Source of the DNA: CAVZLD01 sp964522605
Lineage (GTDB): Bacteria > Planctomycetota > Planctomycetia > Pirellulales > Pirellulaceae
DNA length: 14,937 nt
NCBI GenBank assembly: GCA_964522605.1
Contig: CAZFWV010000155.1
Coordinates: 1 to 14,937, forward strand
Direction: 5' to 3'
This document shows, in pieces, positions 5,322-12,614 of this stretch. The position numbers and the translations under genes were made by a program. Below the pieces are notes generated by a model. That model worked only from the letters and a program-made list of their open reading frames with translations. It was not told the origin of the DNA and made no database searches. The stretch's first letter is position 1. Every line of letters begins with the position of its first letter.

Positions 5322-8083
5322 TCGCCGGATCCCACTGATACCACCGTCACGCCCCGTTCTTGACGCAGGAAATGAACGTCGTGATTCCCGGCGAGTTCCT
5401 TGCCCGATTCCCGCACTGCATCGCGATCTCGGCTAGGAATAAAAACCGTCGCGGTGGTATTTCCCGGTACGGTTACATCCATCTGCAAACGAGCGCCATC
5501 CCGAAACCACGACGATGAGATCCGACCGACCAATGAATCGTGGTGTGCGCGAACCCACTGCAGATCGCCCACAACTTGCGGTCGAATGATGATCTTCTGG
5601 AAAGCAACCGTCGAGTCGTCCGGCTGAATCCCGGCCAGATGGCCGTAGAACCACTGCATTATATGACCCAACATGCAGTGGTTCATGGAAGCGGACGTGT
5701 TCGCATCCCAGGCCTCAGGAAGCGATGTCCAACCGTGATCCACAATGAAGCCGTAGCTACCAAGTTCATGTCGTTTGACAATACGCAACAGCGCATCGTT
5801 GTGGCCCGTCGTGGCAAGCGCCTCGATCAAATACGGGAACCCAATATCGCCCGATGTCTGCTGATAACCTCGCGTTTCGAGATCGCGGAGAATCCGTCGG
5901 GCGATCCCATGCCTCCGATCCGGCGGTGCGAGCCGTGTGACGAGTGACATCGCATTGGCGGTTTGCGGGCTACCGAAATTCTGATATTCGTCTGCTGCAT
6001 CAAAATAGCGAGCATTGAATCGCTCCCGAATCTGCTCAGCCAGCAATCGGTATTTCGCCTGATCGGGATTCCGTCCGAGCACGGCGGCCGCCCGGCCGAC
6101 AATCTGGACACAGCGATAAAACGTAGCGGTCGCAGTCAGCTCCGGCGCGGTAAACTGTGCCGGTCCGGATCCCTTTCCGTGGCCATAGTCGTACCAGTCT
6201 CCCAGCCCGGGACGTGCGATGAGATCCTCAGAAGTCTGACGCAGATACTCAACAAACCGCGTCATCATGTCGTAATTGGTCTCCAAGATGCGTCGATCGC
6301 CGAATCGCAGATAGTATTGCCACGGCAGCAGGACGCCCGCCGCTCCCCACTCCGCCGTCTCGCGAAATCCGCCTTCGAATTTCGGGTAATCGGGCGCGAC
6401 CGTGTAGATCGCTCCACTTTTATCCTGCGAATCACGAATGTCGTCGATGATCTTTCGATAGAAACCGGAAACATCGTAACGATACGCAATCGACGGCTCC
6501 ATTAAATAGCTCACCTCCAGCCAGCCGAGTTTTTCTCGGTGGGGACAGTCGGTAAGAACATGACTGAAGTTGCTACGGATCGCCCAATCCACCGATCGAT
6601 GAATGTCATTCAGCAGCGGATCCGAACATTGAAAGGAACCGACGGTTCGCGCCGCGTTGCGGACATGAAGAGACGCCAGTGATTCGAGGATCGGCAGATT
6701 GTCGGGATTTTCGTGGCCTGCGGGAATCGCTCCGGTAACCTCTAGATACTGATAGCCGCTGTAGGTGAACTGGGGTGACCAAGTTTCACTTGCCGCGCCA
6801 CGTAGCGTGTACTCCCAATAGTTGGGCTGCCCGACGCCGGCCTGGTTCACCCGTCCTCGTCCATTGTTCGTGCGCTCGTCCTGTCCGAACCGCTGCTCGG
6901 CTGGCGTCAGACGAATGGTCTGTCCGGCCGCTCCCCGCACATTAACTTTTGGAATTGCCGATGCGTTCTGACCAAAGTCGTAGACAAATACGCCGGGTGA
7001 CGGCTGGTCAATCCGCAATGGCCCGAAGATGTCGAAAACTTGGAGAGGAGGGCAGGGCGGTTTTCGCAGACCGCCGCTGGGTCCATCCGTCACTTCCGCC
7101 GGATGCCATGATGAGTCGTCGGACTGCGTCGAGTCCCAGTCGGCCGGCATTCGGCGCGCATCAAAATCACTCCCACCCAGGATGGCAGAATGAGTAATTG
7201 GGCCCGCCAACACTCGCCATTCGCCATCGGTCACAATCACCTCCTGCGAACCATCGGTGAACTCGACGTGGGCCTGCAGGATCAACTTGAGCGGCCGCGC
7301 AACGTTCACTCCGTGAACACGTCTGTCACCGGCCGTGTTATAGAATCCTTTTCCGAGCATCACTCCAATCACATTCGCCCCATCCCGCACGAATGTCGTG
7401 ACATCGTCCGTCGTGTAATAACAGGTCTTCTCGTACAGCGACCATGGCGGGTCGAGAAACCGATCGGCCACGCGAGACCCGTTGATGTACAGTTCGTGAT
7501 GTCCTAATCCACAAGTGTGAACGAGGACGCGTTTCACTTTCTTCGACACAGCGAACTGTCGGCGAAACACCGGGAGCCCCGATGGCTCCTGTCTTGCCGG
7601 AAACCGAATCCAGCGAGCTTTCCAATCGGTCGGTTCAAGCAGGGCCATCGTCCACGTCGCTGATTCACTCCACGCCGACGCAACGCCCTCTTGATCCCAG
7701 ACACGCACTTTCCAATACACGGTCTCATTCGATTTGAGTGGTACGCCCGTGTATTCGATGCTGATCGTCTGATCCGAATTGACTCGACCGCTGTCCCATC
7801 GGTCGGCTTGATCATCACGCAGCTTGTCGCGCGACGTCGCAACCTGGACCTGATATGCCGATTGCGTCTGGCCTCGCTGATCCGACATGATTACCCAGCT
7901 CAACGAAGGTCGCGCCACATCGACCGCACACGGGTCCGTGCAAAACTCACAGCACAGGCTGACCGGCTGAACCGCAGCGGCAGCACAATCGTGCAACTCG
8001 ACCGCAAGGATCAGCACAGCGACGACAGCGAAAGCCGTAGGATAACGAAGCATCGCGTGCGGCAGCCGTCTGTGCTTTCTCAT
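5282..8083 (-). CDS. GH78-type alpha-L-rhamnosidase, exported
   Basis: From the start at 8083 the protein has 933 residues. An Arg-rich n-region, a hydrophobic stretch (about 16-30) and an Ala run give a signal peptide. The layout matches GH78: an N-terminal Fn3-like strand region (about 40-150), two beta-sandwich domains (about 155-470), an (alpha/alpha)6 barrel (about 475-820) and a C-terminal sandwich. The acid motif DCPHREKLGW is at 512-521 (Glu517, general-acid candidate), and LPEAWD (Glu790, base candidate) is followed by SMNHCMLG (799-806). The third acid of BsRhaB-like enzymes is Val524 here, with Glu523 next to it. The enzyme should release terminal L-rhamnose. Two starts have good ribosome binding sites: 8083 (GAGGAG, 7 nt spacing) and 8110 (GGAGG, 7 nt spacing), the latter adding nine residues. 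It lies 166 bp downstream of the propeller gene on the same strand. Confidence 0.88.
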   Translation of the reverse strand: MRKHRRLPHAMLRYPTAFAVVAVLILAVELHDCAAAAVQPVSLCCEFCTDPCAVDVARPSLSWVIMSDQRGQTQSAYQVQVATSRDKLRDDQADRWDSGRVNSDQTISIEYTGVPLKSNETVYWKVRVWDQEGVASAWSESATWTMALLEPTDWKARWIRFPARQEPSGLPVFRRQFAVSKKVKRVLVHTCGLGHHELYINGSRVADRFLDPPWSLYEKTCYYTTDDVTTFVRDGANVIGVMLGKGFYNTAGDRRVHGVNVARPLKLILQAHVEFTDGSQEVIVTDGEWRVLAGPITHSAILGGSDFDARRMPADWDSTQSDDSSWHPAEVTDGPSGGLRKPPCPPLQVFDIFGPLRIDQPSPGVFVYDFGQNASAIPKVNVRGAAGQTIRLTPAEQRFGQDERTNNGRGRVNQAGVGQPNYWEYTLRGAASETWSPQFTYSGYQYLEVTGAIPAGHENPDNLPILESLASLHVRNAARTVGSFQCSDPLLNDIHRSVDWAIRSNFSHVLTDCPHREKLGWLEVSYLMEPSIAYRYDVSGFYRKIIDDIRDSQDKSGAIYTVAPDYPKFEGGFRETAEWGAAGVLLPWQYYLRFGDRRILETNYDMMTRFVEYLRQTSEDLIARPGLGDWYDYGHGKGSGPAQFTAPELTATATFYRCVQIVGRAAAVLGRNPDQAKYRLLAEQIRERFNARYFDAADEYQNFGSPQTANAMSLVTRLAPPDRRHGIARRILRDLETRGYQQTSGDIGFPYLIEALATTGHNDALLRIVKRHELGSYGFIVDHGWTSLPEAWDANTSASMNHCMLGHIMQWFYGHLAGIQPDDSTVAFQKIIIRPQVVGDLQWVRAHHDSLVGRISSSWFRDGARLQMDVTVPGNTTATVFIPSRDRDAVRESGKELAGNHDVHFLRQERGVTVVSVGSGDYRFESLLPAEGN

Positions 8084-8090
8084 CTTCTGG

Positions 8091-8096
8091 CTCCTC
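8091..8096 (-). promoter_or_regulatory. Ribosome binding site GAGGAG for the rhamnosidase start at 8083
   Basis: On the minus strand GAGGAG sits 7 nt before ATG 8083. A competing GGAGG, inside the palindrome CCTCCGGAGG (8118-8127), sits 7 nt before an in-frame ATG at 8110. Both starts are plausible; 8083 gives the more usual signal-peptide n-region. Confidence 0.5.
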
Positions 8097-8249
8097 GAAC
8101 TAGACCACATTACAAAACCTCCGGAGGGGAGATGAGTCTTGAAATGCGCTTGACAACAATCTGCTGCAATACCGCCGCTAGGACGCAATTCCAGCGAGAG
8201 ACGTTATCGCCTGAAGTCAGCTCAGAGCGATTTCCGCGCACTCATTGCC

Positions 8250-9698
8250 TCATTCGCCACTTTGGGCATCAAGTCTTTTTTTCATCTCGCGATCGAGCAG
8301 GAGGACTTCTTGAAGCACGAGTCCATAATGACTGCCAGGTGGGTTTTCACGCATCTGCATGCCATTCCAATCACGGGCAAAGTTACCCGAGTAGCATAGC
8401 CAGGCTTTCCGACCATCGGACTGAATGAACTTGGAGGGGAAATTGAGGAAGTAGCCTTGCTGCCCGAATTCCTTCATGTACGTCACGATCCGCCATGGAC
8501 CCGTGATCCGGTCCGATTCAAGGACGTAAGAATTCATCGTCCCGCAGGTGGGCCAACCGTCGGTCACGCACATCAAATATTTCTTCAATCCCGGATTGAA
8601 CGTCACGGTGACACAACCGCAGTTGTTGTTCCAATCGATCAATGGCTGAATCTGCTGAAAATCCTTGGTCCATCGAGGCTCGCCGGCCGCATCATGGCCC
8701 GCAAAGAACTCGTACGCAGAAGCATCATTAATTGTCTCGAGGGTCGGTCGCACGCGGACCAGATAAATCTGATCGCCCGAGATCCAACTGAGATTGGCAA
8801 ATCGCGGTTGCTTGTCGTTGATTTCGGCACCCATCCCGATCAAGTACGCTAGACCATCGGGGGAATACTCCATGTTCTTACCGAAGTCGACGAAGTGAGG
8901 CGCACCAACCTTCACCGGATGTCCCCACATTCCGGTTTCACCAAATAACGGTTTTGCGGGGCTATGCGGTGTCTCCTGCCAGGTGCGGCCATAATCGGTC
9001 GAAACTCGAAACCCGACCAAAGGACCCAGCCAGGGCCAGTTATATTGAAATCCCCCGTAATCCGTGAGCCCGTCCGGCGAAAGACAATAGGTTCCGTAGT
9101 ACCAGACGCCGTTGTGCACGAGGCTTCCACAGGGATAACGTCCGCGATAGGGCAGGGCGCTGGCCTGCGTCGTGCCGAGACTATAAATCTTCAGATTCAA
9201 TGGATCGTCGCCTTCCAAAACCGCCTGACCAGTCGTCGCATACTGACCGAGGCCGGAATTGGATTGGTCGCGACCGCCATCCAGTCGCGGCGTGGAACCG
9301 TCCGTGAAGGGCGAATACAGTCGATCGTCGGATGCCCACGAGGGATACCAAGTATCCGCTACGTAGTAATCGCTATGGCGACCGGTGAATGCGATCCCCA
9401 CAATCGTCGACGACGGCTCAAAAGGACAATTCGCGGGAGGCTCCGACGGCCACACTGTCGCTTTCTGTGCGGTCTCCGCCGCTGAACAATCCGACTGTCG
9501 CATGGGCGCGAGGAGAGCCAATGCGAGTACGAGTGCGGCAGATACGGCGAGCCGCCGAACGAGGACAGCCGTGCGGAGTCGGAATGACCCATGAGTGTGT
9601 CGCCATCCCTTTGTCAAAGTCGGGTTGTTATGGCACGGAGTGCCCTCAGACTCGAAGAGCTCGAAAGCGTCCCAAATCAACAGCCGGTCACCTGTCAT
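8250..9698 (-). CDS. Secreted probable beta-propeller protein (sialidase/GH43-like), function unknown
   Basis: This protein has 482 residues from ATG 9698. A hydrophobic segment at about 49-64 followed by Ala-rich sequence looks like a signal peptide, but the n-region is then about 48 residues long. No other in-frame ATG precedes it; a TTG at residue 28 lacks a clear ribosome binding site. AAGGTGG lies just before ATG 9698. The mature part is rich in Trp, Tyr and Gly and has one good Asp-box, STDYGRTW (233-240), typical of sialidase-type propellers. It also has W-x-SDDRLYSPFTDG (121-134), a FNPGLKKYLM segment (367-376) and ESDRITGPW (394-402), which recall GH43/GH32-like and DUF4185-type folds. 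I do not recognise a defined family, and no catalytic triad can be named. It lies upstream of the rhamnosidase on the same strand, so a glycan-binding or hydrolytic role is likely by context only. Confidence 0.65.
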   Translation of the reverse strand: MTGDRLLIWDAFELFESEGTPCHNNPTLTKGWRHTHGSFRLRTAVLVRRLAVSAALVLALALLAPMRQSDCSAAETAQKATVWPSEPPANCPFEPSSTIVGIAFTGRHSDYYVADTWYPSWASDDRLYSPFTDGSTPRLDGGRDQSNSGLGQYATTGQAVLEGDDPLNLKIYSLGTTQASALPYRGRYPCGSLVHNGVWYYGTYCLSPDGLTDYGGFQYNWPWLGPLVGFRVSTDYGRTWQETPHSPAKPLFGETGMWGHPVKVGAPHFVDFGKNMEYSPDGLAYLIGMGAEINDKQPRFANLSWISGDQIYLVRVRPTLETINDASAYEFFAGHDAAGEPRWTKDFQQIQPLIDWNNNCGCVTVTFNPGLKKYLMCVTDGWPTCGTMNSYVLESDRITGPWRIVTYMKEFGQQGYFLNFPSKFIQSDGRKAWLCYSGNFARDWNGMQMRENPPGSHYGLVLQEVLLLDREMKKRLDAQSGE

Positions 9699-9976
9699 CG
9701 CCCCACCTTAATTTCCAAAGTCCCGACCACATCTCCGCGCCAAATTGGCACAACCGAAGGTCCCATTGTCCGATAGGTTCAGCGTGAAGGAAAGTATGGT
9801 TCGAGGGGTCAGAATCGCCGCCGAAACGGACCCGATTCCAGTGGAAGGACGTCGACAAGCGGGGTGTGGTCGCGTTAGGATGAGTCCCAGCGTCAAGAGT
9901 TTTTCTCACTGCGGCGGCACCGGAAATCGTTCGTCAGCGACGTACATTGGCTTCCGCCCAGACGCCCGCAAGTCGG
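9699..9976. other. Divergent intergenic region, gene-free
   Basis: This is the left part of the gap between the minus-strand propeller gene and the plus-strand TIM-barrel gene. It should hold the promoters for both directions, but I see no convincing -35/-10 pair, operator palindrome or riboswitch. Short open frames here lack ribosome binding sites and recognisable protein sequence. Confidence 0.5.
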
Positions 9977-10094
9977 TCTAGAGGCGGTTTCAAAATTGGG
10001 AGGGCGAGACTCCTGCCGAGCCGTAAGATGCGACAAACGACGGCTCGGCAGAAGCCTCGACTTCCCGAATTTCGGTTTTGAAATCGCTTCTAGA
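9977..10094. repeat. 118-bp imperfect inverted-repeat element with TCTAGA ends
   Basis: The left arm 9977-10023 and right arm 10041-10094 are inverted copies. They agree at about 40 of 47 aligned positions, with one 7-nt insertion in the right arm. Both ends carry TCTAGA (9977-9982 and 10089-10094), and the inner ends share CTGCCGAGCCG and its complement. The spacer 10024-10040 is 17 nt. The right arm has the same length as, and about 72% identity to, 119-172. The element is non-coding and palindromic enough to form a long hairpin. It resembles a MITE-like or large REP-type element, but no target-site duplication beyond the TCTAGA ends is evident. Confidence 0.75.
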
Positions 10095-10125
10095 TCACGG
10101 GTTTTGCCGCGGTGAGCAGAATGGC

Positions 10126-10131
10126 AGGGAG
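10126..10131 (+). promoter_or_regulatory. Ribosome binding site AGGGAG for the start at 10142
   Basis: AGGGAG lies 10 nt before ATG 10142. In-frame starts also exist at GTG 10112 and ATG 10121 (with GGTGAG close by), but 10142 puts the Tat motif near the N-terminus as expected. Confidence 0.45.
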
Positions 10132-10141
10132 ACACAACACA

Positions 10142-11251
10142 ATGAATCCTGAAATGGGTACGCTGACACGCCGGGGTTTTCTGAACACCATCGCTGCTCT
10201 CGGGGCCGCGTCAGTTACGACACAGATGCGTGGATTGGGTGCCGAGACGTCCTCGACGACAAGGCTGGGCTTCGACAATTTCTCCATTCGCGCGTTCAAC
10301 TGGAAGGCACCGCGACTGATTGAATACGCTGCCTCCCTGAACGTCGACACACTCTTGCTGTCCGACCTCGATGTCTACGAGAGTCTGGAAGCCGACTATC
10401 TGCAGACGATCCGTGATCAGGCTGCGCAGGCGGGCGTGGAACTTCAGGCTGGCACCAGCAGTATTTGTCCCACGTCTCGCTCATTTGACGCGAAAAAATG
10501 GGGCACTGCAGAGAATCATGCCCGCACCTTGATTCGGACCGCGAAGCATCTCGGCAGCAGTGTTGCCCGATGCTACCTCGGAAGCCGCGGCGATCGAGAA
10601 GGCGACGGCGGTATTCAGCGACATATTGACGCGATGGTGAAGGTCTTAAAGACGGTGCAGAGTGAGGCGGAAGATTCCGAGGTGAAAATCGCCGTGGAAA
10701 ACCACGCCGGCGACATGCAAGCCTGGGAGTTGGTCGGTCTGATTGAAGCGGCTGGTCCGAGCTTTGTCGGCGCTACGATGGATCCGGGCAACGCGACCTG
10801 GACCATGGAGGATCCGATGGTGAATCTCGAGGTCCTCGGTCCGTTCGCCCTAACCACTGGAATTCGCGACACCGCTGTTTGGGAGACCGAGTCGGGCGCG
10901 GCCGCAATGTGGGCAAACATGGGCGAAGGAGTCGTCGATTGGTCCGCGTATCTGGCGCGGTTTCAGGAGCTGTGTCCGCAGACTCCCTTCGTGCTCGAAG
11001 TCATTTCCTACAAATGGGCCAATGAAACGCCCTACTTAAAGCCCGAATTCTGGTCGCGATTCCCGCAGGCTCGCGCTCATGAGTTTGCACAGTTCGTGGC
11101 CCTTGCGAAGCGTGGTGAGAAATACGAATTGCCCGCCGGGCGCCCCAGCGATGGAGACGGAGTCGCATTGGAACAAGCGCAGCAGCAATTTGATCTGGAA
11201 GAGAGTCTAAAATACTGTCGAAATGTGTTGAAGCTCGGAAGAAAGGATTGA
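10142..11251 (+). CDS. Tat-exported sugar isomerase/epimerase-like TIM-barrel protein
   Basis: This protein has 369 residues from the chosen start. It opens with a twin-arginine signal (TRRGFL at 9-14, followed by an Ala-rich hydrophobic segment), so it should be exported folded. The rest fits the xylose-isomerase-like TIM barrel (AP endonuclease family 2) group. Metal-ligand candidates are Glu186 in VENH (185-188), Asp214 in MDPGN (213-217) and Glu286 in VLEVI. Family members isomerise, epimerise, dehydrate or hydrate sugars, often keto-sugars. The stop codon is only 4 nt before the next gene, a Tat-exported Gfo/Idh/MocA oxidoreductase, so the two almost certainly form one transcription unit and act on consecutive intermediates. 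Alternative starts at 10112 (GTG) and 10121 would add ten or seven residues before the Tat motif. The exact substrate cannot be read from sequence. Confidence 0.85.
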   Translation: MNPEMGTLTRRGFLNTIAALGAASVTTQMRGLGAETSSTTRLGFDNFSIRAFNWKAPRLIEYAASLNVDTLLLSDLDVYESLEADYLQTIRDQAAQAGVELQAGTSSICPTSRSFDAKKWGTAENHARTLIRTAKHLGSSVARCYLGSRGDREGDGGIQRHIDAMVKVLKTVQSEAEDSEVKIAVENHAGDMQAWELVGLIEAAGPSFVGATMDPGNATWTMEDPMVNLEVLGPFALTTGIRDTAVWETESGAAAMWANMGEGVVDWSAYLARFQELCPQTPFVLEVISYKWANETPYLKPEFWSRFPQARAHEFAQFVALAKRGEKYELPAGRPSDGDGVALEQAQQQFDLEESLKYCRNVLKLGRKD

Positions 11252-11255
11252 AAAC

Positions 11256-12557
11256 ATGTCACGCGACACGCTGCATCGTCGATCGTTCCTTCGTCGCAGC
11301 GCCCAAGCATCCGGAGCGTTCCTCGCGGCCCCTTATTTCGTTCCGGCTTCCGTTCTGGGCGGTGAAGGAACTGTCGCTCCCAGCGAACAGATTACGGTTG
11401 GCTTCATCGGTACCGGAAGCCATGGGATTCACTGGAATCTGCGAGCTTACCTGCAGCAGCCTGATGCGCGCGTCGTCGCCGTCTGCGATGTGGATTCCAA
11501 TCACATGGCGGAAGCCAAGACGATGGTCGATCAGGCGTACGGCAATTCCGATTGCGCCACAACGAAAGACTTTCGCGAAATCCTCGATCGTCCCGATATC
11601 GATGCGGTGATGATCTCCACCCCCGACCATTGGCATGTGCTGATGAGCGTTATGGCAGCCAAGGCAGGAAAAGACGTTCAGTGTGAAAAGCCGACACTCA
11701 CGATCGACCAGGGAAAAACCCTCGTCAAGACGATTCGTGAAACCGGACGCGTGTTCCAGACCAGCACGGAGGATCGCTCACTCGACATGTATCACCGAAT
11801 GGCGGAACTCGTACGAAACGGGCGAATTGGAAAACTGGAACGAATCGAGGTGATTCTGCCAAAACAGCCGGTACGGCCCGGCGATCCAACTCCTCAGGAA
11901 GTTCCCCCCGAGCTCGACTGGGATATGTGGCTCGGACCGGCCCCAGAAGCACCATACACTCCGGATGGCGTGCACTTTAATTTTCGTTGGATCTGGAATT
12001 ACTCCGGTGGAATCATCTGCGATTGGGGTACTCACCTATTCGACACCGCGCAATGGGCGAACGACACCGAACGGACGGGCCCGGTGCAGATTGAGGGAAC
12101 GGGCACGTTTTGGGAGGGTGGTCTGTACAACACCGTCAAGGATTACGATGTAACGTACCGGTACGCGAACGGAGTCGTGATGACCTGTCGGCCCGGTGAT
12201 CCGAGCATTAAGTTCGTTGGGCCCGACGGCTGGGTTGGTAACCGTGGCTGGCGTGGTCGCCTGGAAGCAAGCTCCGACGAGATCCTGAATTCGGAAATCG
12301 GCGACGACGAAATCCGACTCTACACAAATCCAGCCGGAGAACATCGGGATTTTCTCGATTGCGTAAAGAGTCGCAAGGACCCGTATTTTCCTGTCGATAT
12401 TGGGCACCGCGTTTCCACCGTCTGTCATCTGGGGAACATCGCGATTCAACTTGGGCGAACGGTCCAGTGGGATCCCGACCGGGAACAATTCCCCGACGAC
12501 GATCAGGCGAACGCCATGTTATCACGCCCCATGCGCAGTCCTTGGACACTTTCGTAG
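11256..12557 (+). CDS. Tat-exported Gfo/Idh/MocA family oxidoreductase
   Basis: This protein has 433 residues. A twin-arginine signal (HRRSFLRRSA at 7-16, then an Ala-rich segment) precedes the Rossmann fold with GFIGTGSHG (49-57) and the acidic end of strand 2 (CDVD, 77-80). STPDHWH (121-127) and the catalytic-type Lys in CEKP (143-146) follow. The C-terminal alpha/beta domain contains DWGTHLFD (256-263) and the typical end pattern CVKSRKDPYFPVDIGHR. Such enzymes oxidise or reduce sugars or keto-sugars with tightly held NAD(P). It starts 4 nt after the TIM-barrel gene, with GAAAGGA at 11241-11247 inside that gene's end, so translation is probably coupled. Planctomycetes carry many exported paralogues of this type; the substrate is unknown. 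The downstream gap (12558-12614) to the convergent peptidase gene shows no clear terminator. Confidence 0.9.
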   Translation: MSRDTLHRRSFLRRSAQASGAFLAAPYFVPASVLGGEGTVAPSEQITVGFIGTGSHGIHWNLRAYLQQPDARVVAVCDVDSNHMAEAKTMVDQAYGNSDCATTKDFREILDRPDIDAVMISTPDHWHVLMSVMAAKAGKDVQCEKPTLTIDQGKTLVKTIRETGRVFQTSTEDRSLDMYHRMAELVRNGRIGKLERIEVILPKQPVRPGDPTPQEVPPELDWDMWLGPAPEAPYTPDGVHFNFRWIWNYSGGIICDWGTHLFDTAQWANDTERTGPVQIEGTGTFWEGGLYNTVKDYDVTYRYANGVVMTCRPGDPSIKFVGPDGWVGNRGWRGRLEASSDEILNSEIGDDEIRLYTNPAGEHRDFLDCVKSRKDPYFPVDIGHRVSTVCHLGNIAIQLGRTVQWDPDREQFPDDDQANAMLSRPMRSPWTLS

Positions 12558-12614
12558 CGACGGTGGCAGAAGACGAGCCTGTTTGAATGCTACGCGATCC
12601 GATTGCGTCTGCCT

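Noticed and set aside
5963..6505. Plus-strand open frame of 180 codons
   Set aside because: Opposite the rhamnosidase barrel; no ribosome binding site or family features.
9517..9540. CGAGTACGAG-like sequence resembling the hexamer repeat
   Set aside because: It encodes the Leu/Val/Ala signal-peptide core of the propeller gene and has no facing arm, so chance likeness is enough.
9745..9981. Plus-strand open frame of 78 codons in the divergent gap
   Set aside because: No ribosome binding site, no recognisable sequence, and it runs into the inverted-repeat element.
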